Positions 1-8,444 of a stretch of 54,639 nucleotides of DNA are shown here, one piece after another. The stretch is from Lentisphaerota bacterium. GTDB lineage: Bacteria > Verrucomicrobiota > Lentisphaeria > Victivallales > Victivallaceae. Below the pieces are notes generated by a model. It worked only from the letters and a program-made list of their open reading frames with translations, did not search any database and had not been told where the DNA came from. The position numbers were made by a program, and so were the translations under genes. Every line of letters starts with the position of its first letter. Position 1 is the first letter of the stretch. The DNA lies in assembly GCA_015061815.1 (NCBI GenBank), contig SUVW01000019.1, forward strand, positions 1 through 54,639, read 5' to 3'.

Positions 1-21
1 AAGTTCGACTGGCAGGTCTGA
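1..21 (+). CDS. Possible C-terminal end of an upstream gene
   Basis: Frame 1 reads K-F-D-W-Q-V and then TGA at positions 19-21, followed by two hairpins that could end transcription on this strand. Only six codons are inside the window, so the product cannot be identified. It may equally be non-coding sequence. Confidence 0.2.
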   Translation, partial: KFDWQV

Positions 22-80
22 ACATAGTGTAGTAGCAAAGGTGAACTTTTACAAACTATTTCTGAAGATTTTTCGGTACT

Positions 81-105
81 CACCGGCAAAGCCGGTGGTT
101 TTATT
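81..105 (+). terminator. Short GC-rich hairpin followed by a T-rich run
   Basis: Perfect 7-bp stem CACCGGC/GCCGGTG (81-87 and 91-97) with an AAA loop, then GTTTTATT. It may terminate a plus-strand transcript entering from the left. The stem is a perfect inverted repeat, but the T-run is interrupted. Confidence 0.4.
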
Positions 106-120
106 GACCTGAAGGTGTAT

Positions 121-167
121 AAAAAAATTCTGCAACCGCACTTTTGCGCAAGTTGCAGAACTTTTTT
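121..167 (-). terminator. Bidirectional terminator after the larA-like gene
   Basis: Stem TTCTGCAAC (128-136) pairs with GTTGCAGAA (152-160). On the minus strand the hairpin lies 30 bases past the larA-like stop codon and is followed by seven T. On the plus strand it is followed by CTTTTTT. It therefore fits the end of the minus-strand SDR-gnd-larA operon and may also stop readthrough from the left. Confidence 0.75.
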
Positions 168-190
168 GCGATGATTTCACAATCAAAAAA

Positions 191-1480
191 TCATTTACAA
201 ACGAAAGCAGATTTCAAAGCCCATAAACCCAATGCCGGATTGCTGATGTAAAAAATTTCTTCGCCGTTGACAATATTGACTCCATCTTTCAAATTGGCAA
301 AATCATATTTTTTCATCATCTCATCCAGATCCCCGTATTCAAATCCGACAGAACGGATCTCTTCGGCGGTAACCTTTTTTCCGGGACAATAGGTAATGGT
401 GAAACGCCCCTCGCTGGAACCATGAATCAAATGCGCTGCAGCACCGAGATTGTTACGCAAATCCTCGTTTTCAGCGACCATTTTCAAGGTATTGGGGGTA
501 CCTTTGTAACCATATTTGCGAATCAAACGATCAATTTCAGGATCTTCACCGAACTCCTGCAACCCGGGAGCCAAAACGATCAAATCACCATCATCCGCAA
601 TCGCCATACGGGTACGGTAAACCGATTTGTTCCCCAGCCAGGTGCTCTTGAATTCCTCCGGATCCAGATAAACAATCACTTTTTTCAGCGGCTTATCCAG
701 CAACTCCAAATTGGTTTCGACACTCAATTCGGCAGCTTTCATAAACGGGTCAGCTCCGGTACCGGCAAAAAATCCCCGCATTGCCATTTTTCCACTGGCA
801 TCATCCCGCGCCATTACGGTCTGCATATAAATGATCGGCAAATCTGACAGATAGGTGTCCACTCCATAATTAAAGAGTCTTCTCACCGGACTGTCGGCAT
901 GTCCCATGATTTTTTCCAGATTGGAAACCGCTCCAAGAAAATGGGATTTATTGATCATATCCGATCCGCCGATACCTACCATAATATTTTTGGTATAGTT
1001 CGCCATTCCCACCACTTCATGCGGAACGACCTGCCCGATGGAAACGATCAAATCGTAATTATCAAAAACGATTTTATTGACTTGAACATTTACCTCGTAA
1101 TCCAGATTCCCTCCGGAAAGCTCTTTGATAAAATCAGAAGAAGCTTTGCCGAGAGTAACGACATCGTTGCGCCAGTCATGGACCTTGAATGCTGACTTGG
1201 GAATATTTTTCCCGAACATCATTTCCAACTGGGCCTCATTCATCGCGCTGTGAGTTCCAAGTGCCGGCATTATATCAATATGACATGATTGGGCATATTT
1301 GCTGTAAATAATATCGGTAATACGTCCGGCGCAGGAATTCAACCGGGTATGATCCGGCGGCAGCAACAGCATACGCTTGACCGTTTTTCCGCTTTTTTCA
1401 ATAGCGGCAAACACCATCTCCTGCAATTGCTGATCAGTAATTGCAACATCGGCACCGCCTTTTTCCACATACATAGCCAT
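191..1480 (-). CDS. LarA-family nickel-pincer-dependent racemase/epimerase (DUF2088)
   Basis: A 429-aa protein of the LarA (lactate racemase) superfamily, which uses a nickel-pincer nucleotide cofactor to racemise or epimerise 2-hydroxyacids. The LarA landmarks are visible: D43-x-x-R46 in PPDHTR, H77 in ALGTHS, H154 in QVVPH, K164 (the cofactor lysine) and H180. The spacings H154-K164-H180 (10 and 16) equal those of H174-K184-H200 in Lactobacillus LarA, so the site looks intact. I chose the ATG at 1480 because GAGAAAGGA lies 8 bases upstream; an upstream ATG at 1612 lies inside gnd and lacks support. It is the last gene of an SDR-gnd-larA operon. Substrate is inferred: with a mannonate-type SDR and 6-phosphogluconate dehydrogenase beside it, gluconate/mannonate C2 epimerisation (as in GntE-type LarA homologues) is more plausible than lactate racemisation. 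Cofactor genes larB/C/E are not in the window. Confidence 0.85.
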   Translation of the reverse strand: MAMYVEKGGADVAITDQQLQEMVFAAIEKSGKTVKRMLLLPPDHTRLNSCAGRITDIIYSKYAQSCHIDIMPALGTHSAMNEAQLEMMFGKNIPKSAFKVHDWRNDVVTLGKASSDFIKELSGGNLDYEVNVQVNKIVFDNYDLIVSIGQVVPHEVVGMANYTKNIMVGIGGSDMINKSHFLGAVSNLEKIMGHADSPVRRLFNYGVDTYLSDLPIIYMQTVMARDDASGKMAMRGFFAGTGADPFMKAAELSVETNLELLDKPLKKVIVYLDPEEFKSTWLGNKSVYRTRMAIADDGDLIVLAPGLQEFGEDPEIDRLIRKYGYKGTPNTLKMVAENEDLRNNLGAAAHLIHGSSEGRFTITYCPGKKVTAEEIRSVGFEYGDLDEMMKKYDFANLKDGVNIVNGEEIFYISNPALGLWALKSAFVCK

Positions 1481-1503
1481 GAGCAAAATCCTTTCTCTGA
1501 TAA

Positions 1504-1541
1504 AACGGCGGGCAGCACCATTTACGGATGCTCCCGCCGTT
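1504..1541 (-). other. Intercistronic hairpin between gnd and the larA-like gene
   Basis: AACGGCGGG (minus-strand 5' arm, 1541-1533) pairs with CCCGCCGTT (1512-1504), with an inner AGCA/TGCT helix and one bulged G. It lies between the gnd stop and the larA-like start and is followed by TTAT but no strong U-run. It could be a weak attenuator or an mRNA-stabilising processing element that sets the gnd:larA ratio. Confidence 0.55.
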
Positions 1542-1563
1542 ATTATGTCGTTAGTCTGACAAC

Positions 1564-3021
1564 TTATGCGGTGTAAGTTCCGGCGACAGTGGTACCGCTG
1601 TTTTCGGTCCATGCTGTATGGAAAAATTTACCGCGTTCGGCATCTACGCGCTCATAAGTGTGAGCACCGAAATAGTCGCGCTGCGCCTGAAGCAAATTCG
1701 CCGGAAGCGATGCAGAACGGTATCCGTCATAGTAGGCCAAAGCACTGCTGAAAGCCGGAACCGGAACGCCATTGAGAACCGCTGTGGCAATAACTTCGCG
1801 CCATGCAGACTGACAATTGTCAATAACATTGTGGAAGAAATCATCCAACAGGAGATTGTCCAAATCCGGATTCTTGTCAAATGCCTCTTTGATACGTTCA
1901 AGGAACTGGGCTCGGATAATGCATCCGCCGCGCCACATCAGCGCGATTTCACCATACTGCAGTTTCCAGCCATACTCTTTAGCAGCCAGTTTCATCAACT
2001 GATACCCCTGTGCGTAAGAACAAATTTTGGAAGCATAAAGAGCTTTGCGCACAGACTCAATAAAGGCCTTTTTATCACCTTTGAATTCCACCGCCGGACC
2101 GGTCAAAACGCCGGAAGCCGCCACACGTTCTTCTTTGATGGCAGACAGACAGCGGGCAAAAACCGCCTCGGCAACAGTCGGAGCCGGAGCTCCCAGATCC
2201 AATGCGCTCTGACTGGTCCATTTACCGGTACCTTTCTGACCGGCAGTATCCAGAATGATATCTACGACCGGTTTTCCGGTTTCAGGATCTACTTTGCTGA
2301 AGATATTGGAAGTGATTTCGATCAGATAGCTGTTAAGTTCCCCCTTGTTCCATTCGGTAAACACTTCGTGGAATTCAGCAGCAGAAAGTCCGAGGACATT
2401 TTTCATGATCCAATAGGCTTCACAAATCATCTGCATATCGCCATACTCAATGCCATTATGAACCATTTTCACATAGTGACCGGCACCATTGTCACCGACC
2501 CACTCGCAACAGGGCTGACCACCGGAAACTTTTGCCGCAATAGCCTGAAAGACCGGCTTGATCTCCGGCCATGCTTCCGGATCACCACCGGGCATCAGTG
2601 AGGGACCGAGCAAGGCACCTTCCTCGCCGCCGGAAACACCGGAACCGACAAAACGCAGGCCTTTTTCAGCCAGATATTTCGTGCGGCGGATCGTATCCGG
2701 GAAGTGGCTGTTGCCGCCGTCGATAAGGATGTCACCTTTTTCAAGATAAGGGATCAACTGCTCCATCAGGTCGTCGACCGGTTTTCCGGCCTTGACCATC
2801 ATCATGATTTTACGCGGAGTTTTCAGGCTGTTGCACAGCTCTTCCAAAGAATGGCAGCCGATAAAGTTTTTACCTTTACCGCGACCATTGATAAATGCAT
2901 CGACCTTCTCCACAGTACGGTTGTAAACAGCTGCACTGAAGCCGTGACTTTCCATATTGAGAACAAGATTCTCGCCCATTACAGCGAGACCGATCAAACC
3001 GATATCTGCTTTTTTATCCAT
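1564..3021 (-). CDS. gnd: 6-phosphogluconate dehydrogenase, decarboxylating
   Basis: A 485-aa cytosolic enzyme that oxidises and decarboxylates 6-phosphogluconate to ribulose 5-phosphate with NADP+. The N-terminal Rossmann motif GLAVMGENL (residues 10-18), the substrate signature [12 protein letters not shown], the VSGGEEGA loop and the C-terminal [10 protein letters not shown] segment are all present. The length is typical of the long Gnd family. The ATG at 3021 is preceded by GGTGGA. It sits second in the operon, 43 bases after the SDR gene and 83 bases before the larA-like gene, from which it is separated by a hairpin. The context suggests that 6-phosphogluconate made from aldonic acids is drained into the pentose phosphate pathway rather than cleaved by the Entner-Doudoroff route. 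Confidence 0.97.
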   Translation of the reverse strand: MDKKADIGLIGLAVMGENLVLNMESHGFSAAVYNRTVEKVDAFINGRGKGKNFIGCHSLEELCNSLKTPRKIMMMVKAGKPVDDLMEQLIPYLEKGDILIDGGNSHFPDTIRRTKYLAEKGLRFVGSGVSGGEEGALLGPSLMPGGDPEAWPEIKPVFQAIAAKVSGGQPCCEWVGDNGAGHYVKMVHNGIEYGDMQMICEAYWIMKNVLGLSAAEFHEVFTEWNKGELNSYLIEITSNIFSKVDPETGKPVVDIILDTAGQKGTGKWTSQSALDLGAPAPTVAEAVFARCLSAIKEERVAASGVLTGPAVEFKGDKKAFIESVRKALYASKICSYAQGYQLMKLAAKEYGWKLQYGEIALMWRGGCIIRAQFLERIKEAFDKNPDLDNLLLDDFFHNVIDNCQSAWREVIATAVLNGVPVPAFSSALAYYDGYRSASLPANLLQAQRDYFGAHTYERVDAERGKFFHTAWTENSGTTVAGTYTA

Positions 3022-3064
3022 TTTTCAATCCACCATTGATTTTATATTAAGTTACAATAACCGA

Positions 3065-3913
3065 TCACACTCCGCTGAATGCCGCAAATCCGCCGTCGAT
3101 CGGCAGAACAACGCCGTTGATAAATCCGGCAGCTTCATCATCCAGCAAAAAGAGCAACGCACCGACCAAATCTTCCGGCTGCCCGAATTTCCCCATCGGG
3201 GTGTGAGTCAGGATCGTGTTTCCACGTGCAGTAAGGGAACCATCCGGATTAGTCAAAAGTGTACGATTCTGGTTGGTAAGGAAAAATCCCGGAGCAATGG
3301 CATTGACCCGGATGTTGACCCGGGAAAAGTGAACTGCCAGCCACTGGGTGAAGTTGCTGATAGCTGCTTTGGCACCGCTGTAAGCCGGAATTTTGGTAAG
3401 CGGACAAAACGCATTCATACTGGATATATTGATCACATTACCACCGTTGTTGGCCGCCATGTGTTTGCAGAAAACCTGCGTCGGCAGCAATGTGCCGAGG
3501 AAGTTCAAATTGAATACAAAGCCGACACCGGCCGGATCAAGATCAAAGAAAGTAGTGATGCCTTCGGCTTTTGCCTCCAGATCCTCTTTGGTCAGATACT
3601 CTTTACTGGTAGTACCTTTGGGATTATTACCGCCTGCACCATTGACCAGAATGTCGCAATGGCCGAAAGTTTCCGTGATTTTGGCCTCTGCAGCCTGCAA
3701 GCTGGCCAATTCCAGAACATTTGCCCCCAAGCCGATTGCCTGACCGCCATCGGCCACGATTTCTGAAGCAACCTGCTCTGCGGCTTCAGCCCGCAAGTCA
3801 AGGATCGCCACTTTTGCACCGGCCTTGGCCAGAGCTTTTGCCATCACACTGCAGAGGATACCACCGCCGCCGGTAAGAACAGCAACTTTGTCTTTTAAAT
3901 CAACTTTCATCAT
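3065..3913 (-). CDS. SDR-family oxidoreductase, D-mannonate oxidoreductase type
   Basis: Short-chain dehydrogenase of about 282 aa. It has the N-terminal cofactor loop TGGGGI, the NGAGG motif, catalytic Ser in NISSM and the YSGAK (YxxxK) pair. The long insertion around residues 95-125 and the C-terminus IDGGFAAFSGV are characteristic of the SDR group that includes Bacillus UxuB/YjmF-type D-mannonate oxidoreductases. The family reaction would be D-fructuronate to D-mannonate with NAD(P)H. Two tandem ATG codons (3913 and 3910) follow AAGGAGA; spacing favours 3910 slightly. It is the promoter-proximal gene of the SDR-gnd-larA operon. A gluconate 5-dehydrogenase is the main alternative; the family call is firm and the substrate is inferred. 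Confidence 0.8.
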   Translation of the reverse strand: MMKVDLKDKVAVLTGGGGILCSVMAKALAKAGAKVAILDLRAEAAEQVASEIVADGGQAIGLGANVLELASLQAAEAKITETFGHCDILVNGAGGNNPKGTTSKEYLTKEDLEAKAEGITTFFDLDPAGVGFVFNLNFLGTLLPTQVFCKHMAANNGGNVINISSMNAFCPLTKIPAYSGAKAAISNFTQWLAVHFSRVNIRVNAIAPGFFLTNQNRTLLTNPDGSLTARGNTILTHTPMGKFGQPEDLVGALLFLLDDEAAGFINGVVLPIDGGFAAFSGV

Positions 3914-3967
3914 CAATCTCCTTTAATATTTTTTGATGAATTACACAAGCAACATTGCATCAATATT

Positions 3968-3996
3968 AAAATACCATAGATTCCAACTATTTTCAA
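3968..3996 (-). promoter_or_regulatory. Sigma70-type promoter of the SDR-gnd-larA operon
   Basis: On the minus strand TTGAAA (3996-3991), a 17-bp spacer, then TATTTT (3973-3968), about 55 bases upstream of the SDR start codon. A short AAGTTTG/CAAACTT inverted repeat at 4019-4036 lies just upstream and might end the panE transcript, although it lacks a T-run. Confidence 0.6.
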
Positions 3997-4058
3997 GCTT
4001 AAAAATCAGCTTTTTTTCAAGTTTGTTCACAAACTTTACCAACCGGACAAAAAAATTT

Positions 4059-4988
4059 TCATTTTTCCCGATTTTTACGGTCTGCCATCCGCAAAACAGT
4101 TGCGCACGTTTCCGCCGCCGGGACATGGATCCGGCAACGTCGTGCTATGGCAACAAAATTCCCGATCACTGCATCAACTTCCAGCGGTCTGCCGGTTTCA
4201 AAATCCTGCAGCATACTGGTTTTATACGCGGGAAAATTCCTGGTGTATTCGAGCTGTTCATCTGCCATCGCCCTGGTCAACGGCACCTGACAGGCATTGG
4301 CGACCTCAATAACTTCATCCATCAACTTCGAACAGAGCGACTCGACCTCTCCGCCGTCACACAATTCCCGGGTATTCAAACCGCCGCCAAGCACGGAAAG
4401 CGGATTAAACGGAAGGTTCCACAGCAGTTTGCGCCATCTTTCCAAAGCGATGTTCCGGGAAATTTCACACTCAACCCCGCCAGCCCGGAAAAGTTCTGCC
4501 AATTTTTTCAGTTTCCCTCCGGAACTCCGGTTGACCTCTCCGGCTATCAAACGCCCCGCTCCGCTATGATAAATATGATTTATCTCTGAACGCGATGCTC
4601 CTATGTAAGCAATGCAGCTGATAACCGGATTATCCGGAAAAGCAGCAACTATTTCTTCCTCTATGCCGATACCATTTTGAATCAACACCAACGGCGGATG
4701 CGACGGCAGATCTGCCACCGGCTTCAACAATGATACTCTATCGATTTCCGGCAGTACTTTCGTGGACAAAATCACCATGTCGATATCGGACGAAACTTCA
4801 GCAACAGAATGAAGCACTCTTGACGGATGAAAGGAAAAATCACCGCAAATACTTTTTATCCTGTAACCTTCTGCGGAAATCTTTTCCCACTGCCTATGCG
4901 CGACGACTTCCAATTCAGCTCCGCCCTGCACTGCCCGTCCGCAAAAATAAGTTCCGACGCTGCCGGCTCCTATCAATAAAATTTTCAT
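4059..4988 (-). CDS. panE: Ketopantoate reductase family protein (PanE/ApbA)
   Basis: A 309-aa NADPH-dependent reductase of the 2-dehydropantoate 2-reductase family, which makes pantoate for coenzyme A. It starts with the Rossmann fingerprint ILLIGAGSVGTYF. The family catalytic Lys and the Asn residues are seen in ERWRKLLWNLPFNPLS, and the C-terminal helical domain has the Glu in GRPLEVDAVIGNF. The ATG at 4988 overlaps the yggS stop as ATGA, so translation is probably coupled; a longer reading frame to 5051 runs into yggS and is rejected. It is the last gene of the lipoprotein-yicC-cysE-yggS-panE run. Members of this family also act on other 2-oxo acids, so panE is a best guess rather than certain. 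Confidence 0.8.
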   Translation of the reverse strand: MKILLIGAGSVGTYFCGRAVQGGAELEVVAHRQWEKISAEGYRIKSICGDFSFHPSRVLHSVAEVSSDIDMVILSTKVLPEIDRVSLLKPVADLPSHPPLVLIQNGIGIEEEIVAAFPDNPVISCIAYIGASRSEINHIYHSGAGRLIAGEVNRSSGGKLKKLAELFRAGGVECEISRNIALERWRKLLWNLPFNPLSVLGGGLNTRELCDGGEVESLCSKLMDEVIEVANACQVPLTRAMADEQLEYTRNFPAYKTSMLQDFETGRPLEVDAVIGNFVAIARRCRIHVPAAETCATVLRMADRKNREK

Positions 4989-5680
4989 CGGGAAATTCTT
5001 TCTATTCCTTCGAATATCCTGCTGCCGATGCGCACGATCGTTGAACCGCAAGCGATTGCCGCCGGAAAATCCCCGCTCATTCCCATTGATAAAACCGGTA
5101 ACGGTATCTCATATAACTGTCCGGCTTCATCCCTCAACTCTTTCAAGCGTGAAAAAATTGCCGTCAACTCCGCAGTTTCAGCCTCAAACGGAGCCATTGT
5201 CATCATCCCGCATACATGTACATTATTACACTCCGATGCACACCGGACCAATTGAAACAAATCTTCCGGAGCGATCCCCCCTTTGGACAATTCACCGGAA
5301 ACATTGACCTCCAGCAGCACCCGGGGATTACGTTTTTCTTCGCCCGCGATCCGTTCAAATTTTTGCAATTGGCTCAACGATTCCACCGAATGCACCACAT
5401 CTGCCAGACGGACGATTTTTCTGATTTTATTAGATTGTACCGGTCCGATAAAATGCCAAATGATATCATCCGGCATCACCTCACGCTTCATCGTCAATTC
5501 CGGTTCCCGGTTCTCGGCGAACTCGCGTACTCCGAAATCATAAAGTTCCATCAGCACCGGAACCGGGATCGTCTTGCTGACCACCAGCAATTTCACATCA
5601 CTTTCCGGCCGTCCGGCAGCAACACATGCGGCGGTCACTTCATCCTTTACTTTAAGAAAATTGTCGATCACCCGGCTCAT
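4985..5680 (-). CDS. yggS: YggS-family pyridoxal phosphate homeostasis protein
   Basis: A 231-aa PLP-binding protein of the YggS/PLPBP family (alanine-racemase-like TIM barrel without known catalysis) that buffers pyridoxal phosphate. The lysine in LLVVSKT is the expected Schiff-base residue. The signatures FAENREPEL, WHFIGPVQSNK, EVNVSGELSKGG, GMMTMAP and LSMGMSGDF follow in the usual order, and SxxVRIGSxIFEG closes the protein. It is coupled on both sides by ATGA overlaps, with cysE upstream and panE downstream. Its position next to cysteine and pantothenate genes is reasonable for a housekeeping cofactor gene. Confidence 0.93.
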   Translation of the reverse strand: MSRVIDNFLKVKDEVTAACVAAGRPESDVKLLVVSKTIPVPVLMELYDFGVREFAENREPELTMKREVMPDDIIWHFIGPVQSNKIRKIVRLADVVHSVESLSQLQKFERIAGEEKRNPRVLLEVNVSGELSKGGIAPEDLFQLVRCASECNNVHVCGMMTMAPFEAETAELTAIFSRLKELRDEAGQLYEIPLPVLSMGMSGDFPAAIACGSTIVRIGSRIFEGIERISR

Positions 5681-6591
5681 TTTCCCGGCCCCCCCTGCGG
5701 GAGAGTTTTCCGCCGGTGTTCCGGCGGCAATGCCGTAATTTTAGTTCCCGGCGGCAAACTTTCTGTCAACCACACATTTCCTCCTATCACAGAATTATCT
5801 CCGATGGTGATATCTCCGAGAACCGATGCGCCGGAATAAATCGTCACATTACACCCGACCGTAGGATGACGTTTCAAACCTTTGATCAACATACCGCAAG
5901 CATTTTTCGGAAAATTTCCCGCCCCGAGGGTAACCCCCTGATAGATCCTGACATTATCTCCGATAATCGCAGTTTCGCCGATAACCACTCCTGTTCCGTG
6001 ATCAATAAAAACTCCTACGCCTATTTTCGCTCCGGGATGAATATCGATTCCGGTAATTGAGTGAGCATACTCCGTCATCATCCGGGGGATCAGAGGAACT
6101 TCCAAACAATACAATTCATGAGCAAGCCGCTGAATGGCAATAGTTTTCACACCGGGATAACTCAAAATTATTTCATCAAAACTTTTTGCTGCCGGATCTC
6201 CATTATAAGCTGCTTCCACGTCTTTTTTCATTATTTCCCGGATGTCAGGCAGCTTTTTCAGCAATGCCAAAGCCATGTCATCGCACCTGGAGGAACATCC
6301 GGTTTCACAACAATCACACTCACCACCGGAAACCCGCCGCATGGCACGGGATATCTGATCAGACAATTCCCGCATACAATCCCCGAGCAAAACAAGAGCC
6401 GATGGATAAGTTCCAGCCCGGTCAAATCCCGGAAAAATCAGCTCCAGCAGTTTTTCCGTAACAGCGATCACTTCACTGCGTCGGGGCAAACTGTCCCCTC
6501 CGGCATCATTTACGCCGAAACCATCGGCGTAACTTTCCTGCAAGTTTTTATGCACCGAATCCAATGCATTCTTTTTTTCAAGACGGTTCAT
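5677..6591 (-). CDS. cysE: Serine O-acetyltransferase
   Basis: A 304-aa acetyltransferase that makes O-acetylserine from serine and acetyl-CoA, the first committed step of cysteine synthesis. The helical N-terminal half is followed by the left-handed beta-helix with hexapeptide repeats: GIDIHPGAKIGVGVFIDHGT, VIGETAIIGDNV, YQGVTLGAG and HPTVGCNVTIYSGA. The catalytic HG pair (DHGTG) is present. The long N-terminal region matches the roughly 300-aa form found in Bacteroides-like and plant-type enzymes rather than the 270-aa E. coli form. It has the unusual cysteine-rich stretch GECDCCETGCSSRCDD at about residues 90-105, which could bind metal or be redox sensitive. It starts 12 bases after yicC and overlaps yggS by ATGA. 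Confidence 0.93.
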   Translation of the reverse strand: MNRLEKKNALDSVHKNLQESYADGFGVNDAGGDSLPRRSEVIAVTEKLLELIFPGFDRAGTYPSALVLLGDCMRELSDQISRAMRRVSGGECDCCETGCSSRCDDMALALLKKLPDIREIMKKDVEAAYNGDPAAKSFDEIILSYPGVKTIAIQRLAHELYCLEVPLIPRMMTEYAHSITGIDIHPGAKIGVGVFIDHGTGVVIGETAIIGDNVRIYQGVTLGAGNFPKNACGMLIKGLKRHPTVGCNVTIYSGASVLGDITIGDNSVIGGNVWLTESLPPGTKITALPPEHRRKTLPQGGPGK

Positions 6592-6603
6592 TATAAATAT
6601 GCC

Positions 6604-7485
6604 TTATTCTATATTTTGTATCTGTTCCCGGATTTTTTCCATCTCCGCTTTGAATGCCACAACCAGAGAAGATGCCCCGGATACGGCTGCTTTATTGCCC
6701 AGCGTAGTGATCTCTCTGAACATCTCCTGTGCCAGAAAATCCAAATTCCGGCCGACCGGTTCATTTGACTGCAAAAATGCCCGGAATTGTCCGAAATGAC
6801 TGCTCAATCGGGTAAGTTCCTCGGTAACATCGCCTTTATCGACATAAAACAGCACCTCCCGCATAACTCCGGGATCATTGCCGTCTACCGGCAGTTTTTC
6901 TTCACTCAAACGGGCCATTATCCGTTCTTTGGCCAAGGCCGGATATCCGGCTGTCATTTCCGCCAGCTGCGAATGCCATTTTTCAAGCTTTTCAAGCCGT
7001 TCAAGTAAATCGCCGGCCAGATTCAATCCCTCTTTTTCCCGCATCAGCCGGAAATCAGCCAATGCCGCTGCCAACGCTTTTTCAAAACCGGAAGATAATT
7101 CATCTGCCCCGTTGTCACCCCCGGAATAATCCAAAACTCCCGGCAGCAACATGAGAGTTTCAACCGCGACATCTCCGGATAAATTTGCCCGCACCCGGGC
7201 TGCACGACTCTCTCTGATCAACTTATCCAGCAATTGAGAATCAACATTTACTGCCTTTCGCGGTGTTCCGGTGGAATTCAGTGAACAGCGAATCTGTACA
7301 GCCCCCCGGGAAATCGCGGCAGAAACCATTTTCCGGCCGGCAGTTTCCCAAACGGCAAATTCCGTCGGCAGCGAAAAACGTATTTCCAACTGTTTGCGGT
7401 TGACCGATGAAACCTGAACGGTCAACCTGTTTCCATCCGGACAGAGGAATTCTCCCCTGCCAAACCCTGTCATACTTAAAAGCAT
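6604..7485 (-). CDS. yicC: YicC/YloC-family endoribonuclease
   Basis: A 293-aa protein of the YicC family, conserved bacterial endoribonucleases linked to RNA turnover and stress. The N-terminus SMTGFGRGE and the segment VSSVNRKQLEIRFSLP are the family signatures. The C-terminal DUF1732 portion is recognisable in DVTEELTRLSSHFGQF and PVGRNLDFLAQEMFREITTLGNKA. An AGGAGATAAAAA ribosome site precedes the ATG at 7485. It follows the lipoprotein gene by 36 bases and is 12 bases from cysE, so it is probably cotranscribed with the cysE-yggs-panE set. Confidence 0.94.
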   Translation of the reverse strand: MLLSMTGFGRGEFLCPDGNRLTVQVSSVNRKQLEIRFSLPTEFAVWETAGRKMVSAAISRGAVQIRCSLNSTGTPRKAVNVDSQLLDKLIRESRAARVRANLSGDVAVETLMLLPGVLDYSGGDNGADELSSGFEKALAAALADFRLMREKEGLNLAGDLLERLEKLEKWHSQLAEMTAGYPALAKERIMARLSEEKLPVDGNDPGVMREVLFYVDKGDVTEELTRLSSHFGQFRAFLQSNEPVGRNLDFLAQEMFREITTLGNKAAVSGASSLVVAFKAEMEKIREQIQNIE

Positions 7486-7521
7486 TTTTTATCTCCTGCG
7501 CGCTGCTGTCGGACCGCAAAC

Positions 7522-8298
7522 TTATTTTTCACTGTCCGGTAATTCCCCCCGGGCATGTTCCGGAGTCAAAACTACCGCCAAAGTTTTCATTTTCAACTCT
7601 TCATCCGTAAGAAACCCGCCGAATACGATCCCGGCGTTTTTCACCCCTTTATCCGCAAGCATGGTTACCACTAAATTCCTTTTACCGAGTTCCCATACCA
7701 GAGAGTATTGGATTTTTTTACCGGCCGCTTTTCGTGAAGCGGCGACCTCATCCGCATTATCTGTACCATTTGTATTATAATTTATCGCAATATCTGTGCG
7801 CAAAAGATACGGATAACCAAAACGGACATGATTGATTTCATCCGGTTCCATATCTGAATAAAAATTATTCCGTACAAAATTACGGGCATTATTCAATACC
7901 CCGGTCAATGCCGGTACTTTCGGATCGTATGTCCGCAACAGCACCCGGTTTGGAAACCAATAATCCATTCTCGCATCGGAAACACCGAATACCATATACA
8001 ATTTTTCCCGCCCCGGGATCAACCAGGTGACACAAATCTGCAGCAATTCACTTTCAAGTTTCCCGTCCCGGCTGCTCCGCGAATCATCTCCAAGCACAGG
8101 TGAATAAAGCAATACCGGAGCATTGAACCGGATATAATTTATATCGGAAATGTTCAAACGGTCCTCGCTGCTCAAATCCCCGTTACATTCCAATAAAAAT
8201 TTTCTTGCCCGTTGAGCGGCCCGATCCTGATAATAAATATCCGAATGACAACCGGTGACAATCACTGCTGTCAACAAAAACAATCCGATTTTTCTCAT
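7522..8298 (-). CDS. Predicted outer-envelope lipoprotein of unknown function
   Basis: A 258-aa protein with a lipoprotein signal: basic MRKIG, hydrophobic LFLLTAVIV, then a TGC lipobox (Cys at about residue 17), so it should be lipid-anchored on the envelope. I saw no known enzyme motif. The mature part is mixed alpha/beta with many aromatic residues (LYMVFGVSDARMDYWFPNRVLLRTYDP). The start at 8298 is preferred over an ATG at 8310, because GGAG lies seven bases before it. It is the promoter-proximal gene of the yicC-cysE-yggS-panE run and is divergent from nadD. It is probably a lineage-specific hypothetical. Confidence 0.8.
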   Translation of the reverse strand: MRKIGLFLLTAVIVTGCHSDIYYQDRAAQRARKFLLECNGDLSSEDRLNISDINYIRFNAPVLLYSPVLGDDSRSSRDGKLESELLQICVTWLIPGREKLYMVFGVSDARMDYWFPNRVLLRTYDPKVPALTGVLNNARNFVRNNFYSDMEPDEINHVRFGYPYLLRTDIAINYNTNGTDNADEVAASRKAAGKKIQYSLVWELGKRNLVVTMLADKGVKNAGIVFGGFLTDEELKMKTLAVVLTPEHARGELPDSEK

Positions 8299-8343
8299 TT
8301 TTCGCTCCATGTTGTATATTGCAAAAATTTTGTCTTTTATATA

Positions 8344-8372
8344 AAGATATCATTTCCTGTTGAAAAGTTCAA
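8344..8372 (-). promoter_or_regulatory. Promoter upstream of the lipoprotein gene
   Basis: Minus-strand TTGAAC (8372-8367), 17-bp spacer, TATCTT (8349-8344). The site sits in the divergent region with nadD, where a plus-strand TATAAT at 8409-8414 could be the nadD -10, although no well-spaced -35 is seen for it. Confidence 0.5.
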
Positions 8373-8444
8373 TCGTTTCATTTGATTTTTGAAAAAAAAA
8401 CACTATTTTATAATAAAAAACAGTTCTTTAAACAAGGATAAACT

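Noticed and set aside
1..190. Possible tRNA or small RNA in the left end
   Set aside because: The hairpins fit terminators, and no cloverleaf or CCA-type end is seen.
1618..2601. Long plus-strand frame (327 codons) opposite gnd
   Set aside because: Lies wholly inside gnd, which has every family motif; no ribosome site and no coding-like composition.
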